A stretch of DNA of 64,000 nucleotides from Natrinema hispanicum (GTDB taxonomy: Archaea > Halobacteriota > Halobacteria > Halobacteriales > Natrialbaceae), in the NCBI RefSeq assembly GCF_900111485.1, contig NZ_FOIC01000006.1:124001-188000 (forward strand), read 5' to 3'. Of the stretch, positions 1-8,555 are shown piece by piece (position 1 is the first letter of the stretch; each line of letters opens with the position of its first letter). Under the pieces are notes generated by a model. That model did no database searches, was not told the origin of the DNA, and worked only from the letters and a program-made list of their open reading frames with translations. The position numbers were made by a program, and so were the translations under genes.

Positions 1-1
1 C

Positions 2-1777
2 CGCGAAATCTACCGCGAGGTCCTCGGCCTGCTCAAAGACCGTACCGTCACCGACTACGCCGCCCAGCGCCTCGAGACACTCTATCCGAGCCCACGGCGT
101 TCGCGTATCGACGAGGTGCAGGCGTTCGCCCGGGAGGCACTCGAACGCGAGCCCACCCCCGACGTACTCGAGGCACTCGAGGGCGTCGAACCGCTCCGCG
201 AACCCGGCGACGTGCGGGTCCGCGAGCGCTGTCTGGCGACGACCGACGCCGAACGCTACAGCGAGGCCCGCGAGGCGATTCCGGAACTCTCCGTCGAGGT
301 CGTCGAGGACACCCAGGGGCTGGCGGAACTTGCACGTGGCTACGCGACGGTGATCGCCCTCGACGAATCGTTCGCCGGCGTCGCACTCGACGGGGACGTG
401 CAGGTCCGCCCCGACGCACTCGAGAACCCCGCCGAGATCGTCCCCGAGCGACCGCTTGCGTTTTTCGCGCGCAACCGCGATCGGCTGCAGGCGGCCATCG
501 CGGTCCATCGAGCCGCCGATCTCGAAGCCCCTTGCGATCTCGTGGCGCTCGAGGATGGGCTCTCGCGGCTGGCCGAGGACGGCACGGTTGCGGGCGACGA
601 CGAACTCGACCGGTTGACGACGGCGGTCGACGATTTGGATACGGTCGCGAGTGCAGCCGAGAGCGTCGCCAACGACCAGCTCCGGGAGGCGATCCGCGAA
701 CAGGATGTCACCATCGAAGGGTCGGACCTGCTCTCGTTGGTCGAGCGCGGGGCCGGCGTCGATTCCCTGCTGTCTCGCGAACTCGCAGACGAGTACGCTG
801 TGGCAGTCGATGCGGCCCGCGAGCACCTCATCGACGCTCTCGACCTCGACGCCGGCGAGGCCGAGATCGCCCGTCGTGCGTTCGGCGACGAGCCCACGTT
901 TCCAGTCGAGCGCGACGAGGACGTCGTCGGTCGGCTGCGCGATGAACTCACGGCAGCGAAAGAGCGCCGCGCGGGACGGCTCAAACGCGAGCTCGCAGCC
1001 GACCTGGCCGACCAGCGCGAGGGGGCCCGACAGCTCGTCCGCGACGCCCTCGAGCTAGATGTCGAACTCGCAATTGCCCGGTTTGCCGACGACTTCGACT
1101 GCGTGATGCCGGCGTTTGTCGACTCGGCTGACGCTGTCGGCTTCGACATCGAGGGCGGCCGCTCGCCGCTGCTCGACGAACCGCTCGAGCGAATCGATCC
1201 CGTCGATTACGCGGTCTCGGGCGTTGCCCTGCTCTCGGGGGTCAACAGCGGCGGGAAGACCTCCACGCTCGATCTGGTCGCGAGCGTGGTCGTGCTGGCC
1301 CACATGGGGCTGCCCGTCCCCGCCGAGCGCGTGCGCCTGCGGCGGTTCGACGACCTCCACTACCACGCCAAGACTCAGGGAACGCTGGATGCAGGCGCGT
1401 TCGAGTCGACCGTTCGCGAATTCGCCGACCTCGCGCAAGGCGGCGAGGGGTCGCTCGTGTTAGTCGACGAACTCGAGAGTATCACCGAGCCCGGCGCGTC
1501 GGCGAAGATCATCGCCGGCATTCTCGAGGCGCTTTCTGAGAACGGCGCGACGGCAGTGTTCGTCTCACACCTCGCGGGCGAGATCCGCGAGATGGCCGCC
1601 TTCGACGTGACTGTCGACGGCATCGAAGCCGTCGGACTGGTAGATGGCGAACTCGAGGTGAACCGCTCGCCGGTCAAAGACCACCTCGCGCGGTCGACGC
1701 CGGAGCTGATCGTCGAGAAGCTCGCGGGTGAACACGACAGCGCGTTCTACGGGGACCTGTTGGAGAAGTTCGAGTAG
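2..1777 (+). CDS. MutS-related DNA repair ATPase (5' end outside window)
   Basis: The frame is open from base 2 with no start codon that looks like a true N terminus, so about 591 C-terminal residues of a longer protein are visible. The MutS-type ABC ATPase lies at the C terminus: a Walker A GVNSGGKTS at about nt 1237-1263, and a Walker B with the LVLVDELES core at about nt 1450-1480, followed by a conserved histidine loop (FVSHLAGEI). The middle region is helical and charged, as in MutS lever and clamp segments. No Smr domain is present at the C terminus. In archaea this branch is the MutS2/MutS-like family rather than canonical mismatch-binding MutS1; its substrate is uncertain. It is followed by overlapping inverted repeats and then by the Orc1/Cdc6 gene on the same strand. 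Confidence 0.85.
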   Translation, partial: REIYREVLGLLKDRTVTDYAAQRLETLYPSPRRSRIDEVQAFAREALEREPTPDVLEALEGVEPLREPGDVRVRERCLATTDAERYSEAREAIPELSVEVVEDTQGLAELARGYATVIALDESFAGVALDGDVQVRPDALENPAEIVPERPLAFFARNRDRLQAAIAVHRAADLEAPCDLVALEDGLSRLAEDGTVAGDDELDRLTTAVDDLDTVASAAESVANDQLREAIREQDVTIEGSDLLSLVERGAGVDSLLSRELADEYAVAVDAAREHLIDALDLDAGEAEIARRAFGDEPTFPVERDEDVVGRLRDELTAAKERRAGRLKRELAADLADQREGARQLVRDALELDVELAIARFADDFDCVMPAFVDSADAVGFDIEGGRSPLLDEPLERIDPVDYAVSGVALLSGVNSGGKTSTLDLVASVVVLAHMGLPVPAERVRLRRFDDLHYHAKTQGTLDAGAFESTVREFADLAQGGEGSLVLVDELESITEPGASAKIIAGILEALSENGATAVFVSHLAGEIREMAAFDVTVDGIEAVGLVDGELEVNRSPVKDHLARSTPELIVEKLAGEHDSAFYGDLLEKFE

Positions 1778-1815
1778 CCGAGCCGTGGCGGTGTGATTTA
1801 TGAATATCCTTGTTA

Positions 1816-1852
1816 CTATGTCAAAAAAGGACAGCTGACATAGACTCTGTCC
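1816..1852. promoter_or_regulatory. Overlapping, mutually exclusive inverted repeats
   Basis: Two perfect inverted repeats overlap between the MutS-like and Orc1/Cdc6 genes. Arms CTATGTCA (1816-1823) and TGACATAG (1836-1843) enclose arms GGACAG (1829-1834) and CTGTCC (1847-1852), so both hairpins cannot form together. An A6 run (1823-1828) lies in the first loop. The site is about 40 nt after the upstream stop and 53 nt before the next start. It could be a transcript end, an operator or a switchable RNA; the sequence does not decide. Confidence 0.5.
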
Positions 1853-1904
1853 GGGATGTGGACCCACCGAAGGGTTAAGATGCTGCGGAAGCAGGGTGAA
1901 AGTG

Positions 1905-3035
1905 ATGGCAGACGACCCCGACGAGGGGATGTTGTCGTGGGACGAATCCGTGTTCAAAAACGAGCACGTCTTCGAGATCGACTACGTCCCCGAGACGTTC
2001 AAGCACCGCGAGGGCCAGACCCAGAGCCTGACGTATGCGCTGCGTCCGGCGGTGCGGGGGTCGCGACCGCTCAACGTCGTGGTGCGGGGCCCACCTGGCA
2101 CGGGGAAGACGACGGCGGTCCAGAAGCTGTTCGACGAAATCGGGACGCAGACGAGCGACGTCCGGACGATTCGCGTCAACTGTCAGGTCAACGCGACGCG
2201 GTACTCGGTCTTTTCGCGACTGTTCGAGGGCACGTTTGATTACGAGCCTCCTTCGTCGGGTATCTCGTTCAAGAAGCTGTTCGGCCAGATCGCCGAGAAG
2301 CTCGTCGAGGAAGACAAGGTCCTCATCGTCGCACTCGATGACGTCAACTACCTCTTCTACGAGAACGAGGCCAGCGACACCCTCTATTCGCTGCTGCGGG
2401 CTCACGAGGAGTACCCCGGTGCGAAGATCGGCGTCATCGTCGTCTCCTCCGACCCCGCCTTGGACGTCATCGACGAACTCGATTCCCGGGTCCAGAGCGT
2501 CTTCCGCCCCGAAGACGTCTACTTCCCGGTCTACGACCAGCCCGAGATCGTCGACATCCTCGCCGAACGCGTCACACGCGGTTTCCACGACGGGGTTCTC
2601 TCACGAGATACCCTCGAGTACGTCGCCGACCTCACGGCCGAAAGCGGCGATCTTCGGGTCGGGATCGACCTGCTCCGCCGGGCCGGGCTCAACGCCGAGA
2701 TGCGAGCCAGCCGCACTGTCGAGCGCCAGGACGTCGAGGATGCCTACGAGAAATCCAAGTATATCAACCTCACCCGGTCGCTGTCGGGACTCAGCGACAC
2801 CGAACAGGCATTACTCGAGGTGATCGCCACTCATGACGGCGAGCAGGCCGGCGCAGTCTACGAGGCGTTCCACGAGCGGACCGATCTGGGCTATACGCGT
2901 TACTCTGAGATCGTCAACAAACTCGACCAACTCGGCCTGATCGACGCCGACTACACCGACGTCGATGGGCGGGGTCGCTCGCGGTCGCTGTCGCTATCCT
3001 ATGAGAAAGCGGCGGTGTTAGAACGCCTCGAGTAA
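1905..3035 (+). CDS. cdc6: Orc1/Cdc6-family replication initiator AAA+ ATPase
   Basis: A 376-residue protein with the archaeal Orc1/Cdc6 layout. The N-terminal segment precedes a Walker A GPPGTGKTT at residues 62-70. The Walker B region reads IVALDDVNYL at about residue 140, then sensor and arginine-finger regions, and a C-terminal winged-helix domain (about residues 290-376) for origin DNA binding. The ATG at 1905 was chosen over the in-frame GTG at 1896 because a TTAAGA element lies about 26 nt upstream, which suits a leaderless mRNA. Haloarchaea carry many Orc1/Cdc6 paralogues, and not all sit beside an origin. I see no convincing set of origin recognition boxes around this copy, so it may be an orphan initiator. 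Confidence 0.93.
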   Translation: MADDPDEGMLSWDESVFKNEHVFEIDYVPETFKHREGQTQSLTYALRPAVRGSRPLNVVVRGPPGTGKTTAVQKLFDEIGTQTSDVRTIRVNCQVNATRYSVFSRLFEGTFDYEPPSSGISFKKLFGQIAEKLVEEDKVLIVALDDVNYLFYENEASDTLYSLLRAHEEYPGAKIGVIVVSSDPALDVIDELDSRVQSVFRPEDVYFPVYDQPEIVDILAERVTRGFHDGVLSRDTLEYVADLTAESGDLRVGIDLLRRAGLNAEMRASRTVERQDVEDAYEKSKYINLTRSLSGLSDTEQALLEVIATHDGEQAGAVYEAFHERTDLGYTRYSEIVNKLDQLGLIDADYTDVDGRGRSRSLSLSYEKAAVLERLE

Positions 3036-3102
3036 GCACCGCGCCGCCTCGTTCCCGATGGTGGCTTGCCTACTCGGCCCGTGAGCCGTCTCCGACGGCG
3101 AT

Positions 3103-3375
3103 CTATCGGTCTTGATAGATGGATTCGCGGTAGTCTTCGACCACCTCGATGGCCGAGTTGATTTCCGTCGCGGTGGTGCCGTTGGCCCGTGTGCGGGCCT
3201 GTCGGAGCGTGTTCAGCTGCTCGTCGAGGACAGCGTGGTCGGGCTGGCGGTCACCTCGCACGTAGTCCGCGAACGACTCCCTTGTGTCGTGGATATCGTC
3301 GCGGACATCGTTGCTGTCTGCTGCCTTCGCTGCTTTTTCGAGCTCGTCGCGAGCCTGTTGGAGTTTCTCGGACAT
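3103..3375 (-). CDS. Small helical haloarchaeal protein (DUF7553-like)
   Basis: A 90-residue, highly charged, helix-rich protein beginning MSEKLQQARDELEKAAKA. It resembles the short haloarchaeal DUF7553-type proteins of unknown function. The ATG at 3375 was chosen over upstream in-frame codons because the preceding residues are arginine-rich and look like read-through. A TATA-like GTTATACAG on the minus strand near 3398 places transcription start almost at this ATG. No catalytic motif, signal peptide or membrane segment is visible. It is divergent from the DUF4397 gene. Confidence 0.7.
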   Translation of the reverse strand: MSEKLQQARDELEKAAKAADSNDVRDDIHDTRESFADYVRGDRQPDHAVLDEQLNTLRQARTRANGTTATEINSAIEVVEDYRESIYQDR

Positions 3376-3618
3376 CGCTGCAGCCACCACGAGTCGCTGT
3401 ATAACGGTTGGGCGAGCAGTGGCCACGTCCCAGCGTCTCCGAATGGACCAGGGTGTTCGCAACCGCTACTCGTGTTGGCGTTCCTTACTCGTCGGTGTAT
3501 GGGTGGCCTTCAGACGGCAGGCCCCTCATACACGAGCAGCGCCTCGAGAAACGTCAAAACTACCTGTGATACTGACTGGGCGCTTTTTTCTTGTCGCGTT
3601 CTCCCCATCACGTGCATC

Positions 3619-4368
3619 ATGCCAGTATCACGACGCACGGCACTGAAATCGATGGGTGCCGCAGGTGGGTTGACTGCAGCGAGTGCCACCGTTCTGGCCG
3701 GCGGTGAATACGAACACGACCAGCGCTCGAGCGACGCGGACTCGGTCGATACGTCGAAAGAGATGTCTGGTGCGGCCGTCCGGGTCGCACACTTCTCTCC
3801 GGACGCGCCAAACGTCGACGTCTATGTCAACGATGAGCAGGTACTCGCAGACGTCGCCTACGGTGACGTCTCGCCGTACTTAGAGCTCAAGCCGGGCACC
3901 TACACGGTGACGATCACGGCCGCTGGCGACCCGAAGACGGTCGCTTTCGAGGGCGACGTGACCTTCGGTGCCGCGTACTACACCGTCGCCGCGATCGGCG
4001 AACTCGGGGCCAGTACCTTCGAGCCGGCGGTGCTCGTGGACGCGGGCTCGGCACTCGCCCGTCTCGTTCACGCCGCACCTGACGCGCCGGCGGTCGACGT
4101 TTACGCCGATGGCGAACTGCTCTTCGAGAACGTCGCGTTTACCGATGCGACCGACTACGTCCCGGTTCCCGCCGGGTCGTACACCCTCTCAGTCCGGCCG
4201 GCCGGCGATCCGGAGACGACCGTCGCCTCGTTCGACGTCACGCTCGAGCGGGGGATGGCCTACACCGGCTACGCGATCGGCTACCTCGAGCCACCGGAAG
4301 ACGCGATGGACCGCGAGTTCACTGTCGAGGTGACCGTCGACGGTCCGACAACCGACGACGATATGTAG
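3619..4368 (+). CDS. Exported DUF4397 domain protein with Tat-type signal
   Basis: A 249-residue protein with an N-terminal twin-arginine motif ([10 protein letters not shown]) and a hydrophobic stretch, indicating export through the Tat pathway, the usual route in haloarchaea. Two DUF4397 repeats follow: one begins [17 protein letters not shown] at about residue 54, the other [17 protein letters not shown] at about residue 148. Both continue with the typical L-x-[13 protein letters not shown] strand. The C terminus is acidic. The family is a beta-sandwich of unknown function found on cell surfaces. The ATG at 3619 was chosen because the open frame upstream overlaps the divergent gene and has no export signal. 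A T-rich element near 3580 may be its promoter. Confidence 0.85.
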   Translation: MPVSRRTALKSMGAAGGLTAASATVLAGGEYEHDQRSSDADSVDTSKEMSGAAVRVAHFSPDAPNVDVYVNDEQVLADVAYGDVSPYLELKPGTYTVTITAAGDPKTVAFEGDVTFGAAYYTVAAIGELGASTFEPAVLVDAGSALARLVHAAPDAPAVDVYADGELLFENVAFTDATDYVPVPAGSYTLSVRPAGDPETTVASFDVTLERGMAYTGYAIGYLEPPEDAMDREFTVEVTVDGPTTDDDM

Positions 4369-4466
4369 CTACCTGGTTCGGTGAGACGCCTTTTTTAGAC
4401 AACTCGCCATCCCTCTCCGGCCGGGTATGCGAGCGGGTCAAGTGGCTCGAGCCCCTGACGCCGACA

Positions 4467-6524
4467 ATGAGCGACGCGCAAGGCCCGCTGCAGCCGGACC
4501 GTCCAGACGTCGATCGCCCCTTTGCGGTCGACGCTCCCTTCGAGCCCGCGGGCGACCAGCCCGAAGCGATCGAGGCGTTGGCCAATGGCTTCCGATCGGG
4601 GATGGACAAACAGACCTTGCTCGGGGTGACCGGCTCCGGGAAAACGAACACCGTCTCCTGGGTGATCGAGGAGATCCAGAAGCCGACACTCGTCATCGCC
4701 CACAACAAGACGCTGGCGGCCCAGCTCTACGAGGAGTTTCGGAATCTGTTCCCGGACAACGCCGTCGAGTACTTCGTCTCCTACTACGACTACTATCAGC
4801 CCGAGGCCTACGTCGAACAGACCGACACCTACATCGATAAAGACGCCTCGATCAACGACGAGATCGACCGCCTCCGACACTCCGCGACTCGGTCACTGCT
4901 GACCCGCGAGGACGTCATCGTCGTCGCCTCCGTCTCCGCCATCTACGGGCTCGGTGACCCGCGCAACTACGTCGACATGTCGCTTCGCCTCGAGGTCGGC
5001 GAACAGATCGGCCGTGACGACCTGCTGGCCCAACTCGTGGACCTCAATTACGAGCGCAACGACGTCGATTTCACGCAGGGCACGTTCCGCGTTCGGGGCG
5101 ACACGATCGAGATCTACCCGATGTACGGCCGGTACGCCGTCCGTGTCGAACTCTGGGGCGACGAAATCGACCGCATGGTCAAGGTCGACCCGCTCGAGGG
5201 TCAGACCCAGGGCGACCAGCAAGCCGTCTTGATCCACCCCGCAGAGCACTACTCGATTCCGGAGACGAAACTCGAGCGCGCGATGGACGAGATCCGCGAC
5301 GACCTAGACTCCCGAATTTCGTATTTCGAGCGACAGGGCGATCTGGTCGCCGCCCAGCGCATCGAAGAGCGAACGACGTTCGACCTCGAGATGATGGCCG
5401 AGACCGGCTATTGTTCGGGCATCGAGAACTACTCGGTCTACCTCTCCGATCGCGACTCCGGCGACGCGCCCTACACCCTACTGGACTACTTCCCCGACGA
5501 CTTCCTGACCGTCGTCGACGAATCCCACGTCACGCTGCCCCAGATCCGTGGCCAGTACGCCGGCGACAAGTCCCGCAAGGACTCGCTGGTCGAGAACGGC
5601 TTTCGGCTTCCTACAGCGTATGACAATCGCCCGCTCACATTCGATGAGTTCGAGGAAAAAACGGACCAGACGCTGTACGTCTCGGCGACGCCGGGCGACT
5701 ACGAGACCGACCACAGCGACCAGATCGTCGAACAGATCGTCCGGCCCACCCACCTCGTCGACCCACAGGTCGAGGTCGCGGACGCGACCGGGCAGGTCGA
5801 CGACTTGATGGATCGTATCGACGAGCGCATCGCTCGCGACGAGCGTACCCTCGTGACGACGCTGACCAAACGGATGGCCGAAGACCTGACCGAGTACCTC
5901 GAGGAAGCAGGCGTCGACGTCGCCTACATGCACGACGAGACCGACACGCTCGAGCGCCACGAGATCATCCGCTCGCTACGATTAGGTGAGATCAACGTGC
6001 TCGTCGGCATCAACCTCTTGCGGGAGGGCCTGGACATCCCCGAGGTCTCGCTGGTGGCGATTCTGGACGCCGATCAGGAAGGGTTCCTGCGCTCGGAGAC
6101 GACGCTCGTCCAGACGATGGGTCGTGCGGCGCGAAACGTCAACGGCGAGGTCGTCCTCTACGCTGACGAGCCGTCGAACGCGATGGCGTCTGCGATCGAG
6201 GAAACACAACGTCGCCGACGGATCCAACAGGAGTACAACGAGGACCACGGTCTCGAGCCCACCACCATCGACAAGGAAATCGGCGAGACCAACCTCCCTG
6301 GGTCGAAGACCGACACCAGCGACGTCTCCGGTCGTGAACTCACCGACGAAGACGACGCCGCGCGCTATATCGACGGACTCGAGGCACAGATGCAGGAGGC
6401 AGCGAACAACCTCGAGTTCGAGTTGGCGGCCGATATCCGAGATCGGATTCGGGAACTTCGAGACGAGTTCGATCTCGATGGTGGTGACGACGAGGGAATC
6501 GCGCCGCCGACCGAGGAGTTCTGA
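4467..6524 (+). CDS. uvrB: UvrABC system protein B
   Basis: A 685-residue UvrB, the damage-verifying helicase-like subunit of bacterial-type nucleotide excision repair. Walker A GVTGSGKT lies at residues 53-60. The damage-probing beta-hairpin with [10 protein letters not shown] follows. The DEXH-type motif (DESH), helicase motifs V/VI ([19 protein letters not shown]) and a C-terminal UVR coiled coil that contacts UvrC (about residues 625-660) are all present. Length matches the family. Haloarchaea are known to use Uvr proteins acquired from bacteria; uvrC lies about 51 kb further on in this window. The gene is convergent with the injection-system cassette, whose last stop is only 35 nt away. 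Confidence 0.97.
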   Translation: MSDAQGPLQPDRPDVDRPFAVDAPFEPAGDQPEAIEALANGFRSGMDKQTLLGVTGSGKTNTVSWVIEEIQKPTLVIAHNKTLAAQLYEEFRNLFPDNAVEYFVSYYDYYQPEAYVEQTDTYIDKDASINDEIDRLRHSATRSLLTREDVIVVASVSAIYGLGDPRNYVDMSLRLEVGEQIGRDDLLAQLVDLNYERNDVDFTQGTFRVRGDTIEIYPMYGRYAVRVELWGDEIDRMVKVDPLEGQTQGDQQAVLIHPAEHYSIPETKLERAMDEIRDDLDSRISYFERQGDLVAAQRIEERTTFDLEMMAETGYCSGIENYSVYLSDRDSGDAPYTLLDYFPDDFLTVVDESHVTLPQIRGQYAGDKSRKDSLVENGFRLPTAYDNRPLTFDEFEEKTDQTLYVSATPGDYETDHSDQIVEQIVRPTHLVDPQVEVADATGQVDDLMDRIDERIARDERTLVTTLTKRMAEDLTEYLEEAGVDVAYMHDETDTLERHEIIRSLRLGEINVLVGINLLREGLDIPEVSLVAILDADQEGFLRSETTLVQTMGRAARNVNGEVVLYADEPSNAMASAIEETQRRRRIQQEYNEDHGLEPTTIDKEIGETNLPGSKTDTSDVSGRELTDEDDAARYIDGLEAQMQEAANNLEFELAADIRDRIRELRDEFDLDGGDDEGIAPPTEEF

Positions 6525-6558
6525 AAGGACGCGGGGACAACTGCACCAGTTGTGACCG

Positions 6559-7014
6559 CTAGTCCGGCATCCCTGACAGCGTCGAGAAGCGCTCGTAGGC
6601 CAACTCGATCGACTCGATCGCCATCCCTCGATCGGTGCTCACGAGGCCCGGCCCAGACCACTTCGTCGGATACGCACCGTCGAACTCCCACCCCCATTGA
6701 CTCTTGCCTTGAAAGCCGTCTTTCACCGTGACGACGATGTTTTTCCTGGTGAGTGTCCCACTCATGACCGTCTGAATCCACTCCCAGAAGGTCGTGTTTT
6801 TGGTCAACCCGCGTCGGAGGACGAGGTTCGCGTGTGCGAACTGGCCGGGTAACTGGTGGACGCGATCGTTGACGCCACCCTCTCGGTACGGGACGGTTTC
6901 CAGTTCCATCGTGATCCCGCCGACCTCGGCGAATCCAGCGACCGGCTCGCCGTCGACCTCGACCTCGAAGTTGTACTGTGCGTAGGGATCGGTTTCGTGC
7001 GTGTCTGTTGCCAT
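6559..7014 (-). CDS. gp19-like contractile tail tube protein (second copy)
   Basis: A 151-residue protein of the T4 gp19/phage-tail-region family, which forms the inner tube of contractile injection systems. It shows the family pattern: FEVEVDGEPVAGFAEVGGI, then a VPYREGG segment, then LVLRRGLT and a W-x-W-motif region. The start MATDTHETDP at 7014 was chosen over 7044. It is the last gene of a minus-strand cassette (sheath, tube, 54-aa protein, assembly protein, DUF6760, tube). In complete extracellular injection systems such a second tube paralogue (Afp5-like) is followed by a LysM adaptor and a VgrG-like spike. Here uvrB follows instead, so the operon stops early. Confidence 0.88.
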   Translation of the reverse strand: MATDTHETDPYAQYNFEVEVDGEPVAGFAEVGGITMELETVPYREGGVNDRVHQLPGQFAHANLVLRRGLTKNTTFWEWIQTVMSGTLTRKNIVVTVKDGFQGKSQWGWEFDGAYPTKWSGPGLVSTDRGMAIESIELAYERFSTLSGMPD

Positions 7015-7065
7015 CACTTCGGTACTGCGCGGTGGTATCTGCACCCCAGATACCGTGGTTCGTAG

Positions 7066-7320
7066 TTAGCCCGATTCCGGCGGGTTACGGAGGATGATCC
7101 CACCGCCAGCGTCGTCACGTCTGTGGCCGCGACCACGACTGCCACGGTGGCCACGGCCCCGCTCCGACGGTGTCTCGTTCATTCGATCGTTGATCTCGCT
7201 GATCTCCGTACACCAGCGCTGTCGTTCCCAATGGGGCATGTTCAACACCGTCTCGTGGCTCCACCCGAAATGGTAGGCCACGAACGCGATCTCCTCGTAG
7301 AGGCGATCCGGTTCGTACAA
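7066..7320 (-). CDS. DUF6760-like small injection-system protein
   Basis: An 84-residue protein whose first 50 residues (PDRLYEEIAFVAYHFGW ... RQRWCTEISEIN) match the pattern I recall for DUF6760, a small family seen only next to phage-like tail genes. The remainder is a Gly/Arg/His-rich tail. The only usable start is TTG at 7320, which is unusual; a GGAG lies about 10 nt upstream and no in-frame ATG or GTG exists before the upstream stop. It begins 5 nt after the preceding gene, so the two are probably cotranslated. Its role, perhaps in assembly, is an inference from context. Confidence 0.75.
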   Translation of the reverse strand: MYEPDRLYEEIAFVAYHFGWSHETVLNMPHWERQRWCTEISEINDRMNETPSERGRGHRGSRGRGHRRDDAGGGIILRNPPESG

Positions 7321-7325
7321 CCGGA

Positions 7326-7886
7326 TTACTCCACTGGATTTCCCGGCGTTGATTCCTCACCGTCGTTCGAGTCGACGCTGGCCGCTTGCATTTCGGTGGC
7401 CTCGAGTCCGGACGAGTCGATCGTACCGATTCCACCGAGATCACCGCCGACGCCGGTCGCGCCGGCGTCCCTTCCAACCTGAGTCATGGGACTGCTTGCA
7501 CCGTCAGTCGTGAGGTGGGCACCGCTTTCGGCGTCGACCTCGAATCGCTCGCCACACTCTGGACAGGCCGTCTCGACGGCGTTTACCCCCTGGTTGTTGA
7601 TCCGCTCGTACAGCGCCTGTAGATACTCGAGATCCGAGACGAACAGGTCCTCGATGACGCTGACGTCGATCGTCTCGAGGTCGCCGAGTTCGGTCACGAC
7701 CCGCGAGAGCAAGACGAGCGTGAGATACGAGGAGTTCGACTGGACGCGAGGGGATTGTAGTGGCTCGATCTCATCGGCTGCCGTCGCGAGGCGCATGCGC
7801 CCCTCCTTGTGGAGCGTTCCCTCGTCGTCGACGTACCCCTGCGGAAGGGTAAATTCGAACTCGGTCTGGAGCGTGCCGCCGGTCAT
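7326..7886 (-). CDS. Phage-tail assembly-like protein of injection cassette
   Basis: A 186-residue protein. The N-terminal part (TEFEFTLPQGYVDDEGTLHK, then LATAADEIEPL, then a helical YLTLVLLSRVVTELG, and IEDLFVSDLEYLQALYERIN) matches the small proteins placed between tube genes and DUF6760 genes in contractile injection loci. A CPECGERF motif near residue 110 gives one CxxC pair, not a full zinc site. The C-terminal 70 residues are low-complexity and acidic. Its ATG overlaps the stop of the 54-aa gene (ATGA at 7883-7886), indicating translational coupling. By analogy with tail assembly chaperones it may regulate tube or sheath assembly. Confidence 0.78.
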   Translation of the reverse strand: MTGGTLQTEFEFTLPQGYVDDEGTLHKEGRMRLATAADEIEPLQSPRVQSNSSYLTLVLLSRVVTELGDLETIDVSVIEDLFVSDLEYLQALYERINNQGVNAVETACPECGERFEVDAESGAHLTTDGASSPMTQVGRDAGATGVGGDLGGIGTIDSSGLEATEMQAASVDSNDGEESTPGNPVE

Positions 7887-8047
7887 TGTCGATCACCCCG
7901 ACGGTCACAGCCGACGACGACGCGCTCGGCGAACGGTGCTGCCCGACCGGTGTGAACCACACCCTCGTCGTCAACGTACCAGTCCGAATCAAACCGGGCG
8001 GGCGAAACGGTATCTGCATCCGGGAACTGATTGGCTGGCCGTGTCAT
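7883..8047 (-). CDS. 54-residue coupled protein between tube and assembly genes
   Basis: A 54-residue reading frame (MTRPANQFPDADTVSPARFD at the N terminus) too short for ordinary ORF calling. It is held by two 4-nt ATGA overlaps: its ATG overlaps the stop of the tube gene (8044-8047), and its stop overlaps the ATG of the assembly gene (7883-7886). That arrangement is strong evidence for a real, coupled gene. I do not recognise the family. By position it parallels the small DUF5908-type proteins found after tube genes in Afp/PVC-type loci, but I see no sequence match to support equivalence. Confidence 0.72.
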   Translation of the reverse strand: MTRPANQFPDADTVSPARFDSDWYVDDEGVVHTGRAAPFAERVVVGCDRRGDRQ

Positions 8048-8502
8048 ACGTTCTTGCGCTCCATCTCGTCGAACGTGACGACGTAGGATTCGGTCGCGAG
8101 GTTACCCTGCCCGCCCCCGCCGTGGGCGTTGAGCGTCGGCGGTCGATACTCTTTGATCCATGCCTTCGTGAACTCGAACCGAAGCACCGAGTCACCGACT
8201 TCGTTCATGATGATCACGGCGATGTTCTTCCGGCCGCCGTCGTCCATCTTCCCTTGGTCGACGGCTTTTCGCCACTTGTAGAGCGCCTCGTTTTTCTCGT
8301 TTGCACCGCGAACGAGAACGAGGTCGTCGTACTGGGTGTCTCCCCAGAGCTTTCGGTTGTGTGATGGATCGTTGCCTTCGCGGTATTCGACCTGTTGGGT
8401 TCGCATCGCTGGCAGTTCGACCTCGACGAATCCGGGGACGCCGACGCCGTCGAGTTCAACCTTGAATTCGGTTTGTCTGAGTGGTCCGTGTGAATCTGGC
8501 AT
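8044..8502 (-). CDS. gp19-like contractile tail tube protein (first copy)
   Basis: A 152-residue tube protein of the gp19-like family. It has FKVELDGVGVPGFVEVELP at the N terminus, VEYREGNDPS, LVLVRGANEKNEALYKW and a C-terminal SYVVTFDEMERKN. It resembles the Afp1/Pvc1-type main tube subunit and lies 53 nt downstream of the sheath gene, the canonical order. It shares only the family pattern with the second tube gene of the cassette, so they are old paralogues and not a recent duplication. Confidence 0.88.
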   Translation of the reverse strand: MPDSHGPLRQTEFKVELDGVGVPGFVEVELPAMRTQQVEYREGNDPSHNRKLWGDTQYDDLVLVRGANEKNEALYKWRKAVDQGKMDDGGRKNIAVIIMNEVGDSVLRFEFTKAWIKEYRPPTLNAHGGGGQGNLATESYVVTFDEMERKNV

Positions 8503-8555
8503 TGTCGTGGTAGTTGCGTATTGGTTTTGGAGCTGTCAGCTATGGGTGGGCAGTG

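Noticed and set aside
1861-1885. Origin recognition box before Orc1/Cdc6
   Set aside because: CCGAAGGGTT has a faint likeness to the G-rich end of haloarchaeal origin repeats, but there is a single partial match, no inverted partner and no AT-rich unwinding region.
3112-3618. N-terminal extension of the DUF4397 protein by 169 codons
   Set aside because: The extension overlaps the divergent small gene and would bury the Tat signal; ATG 3619 is far better.
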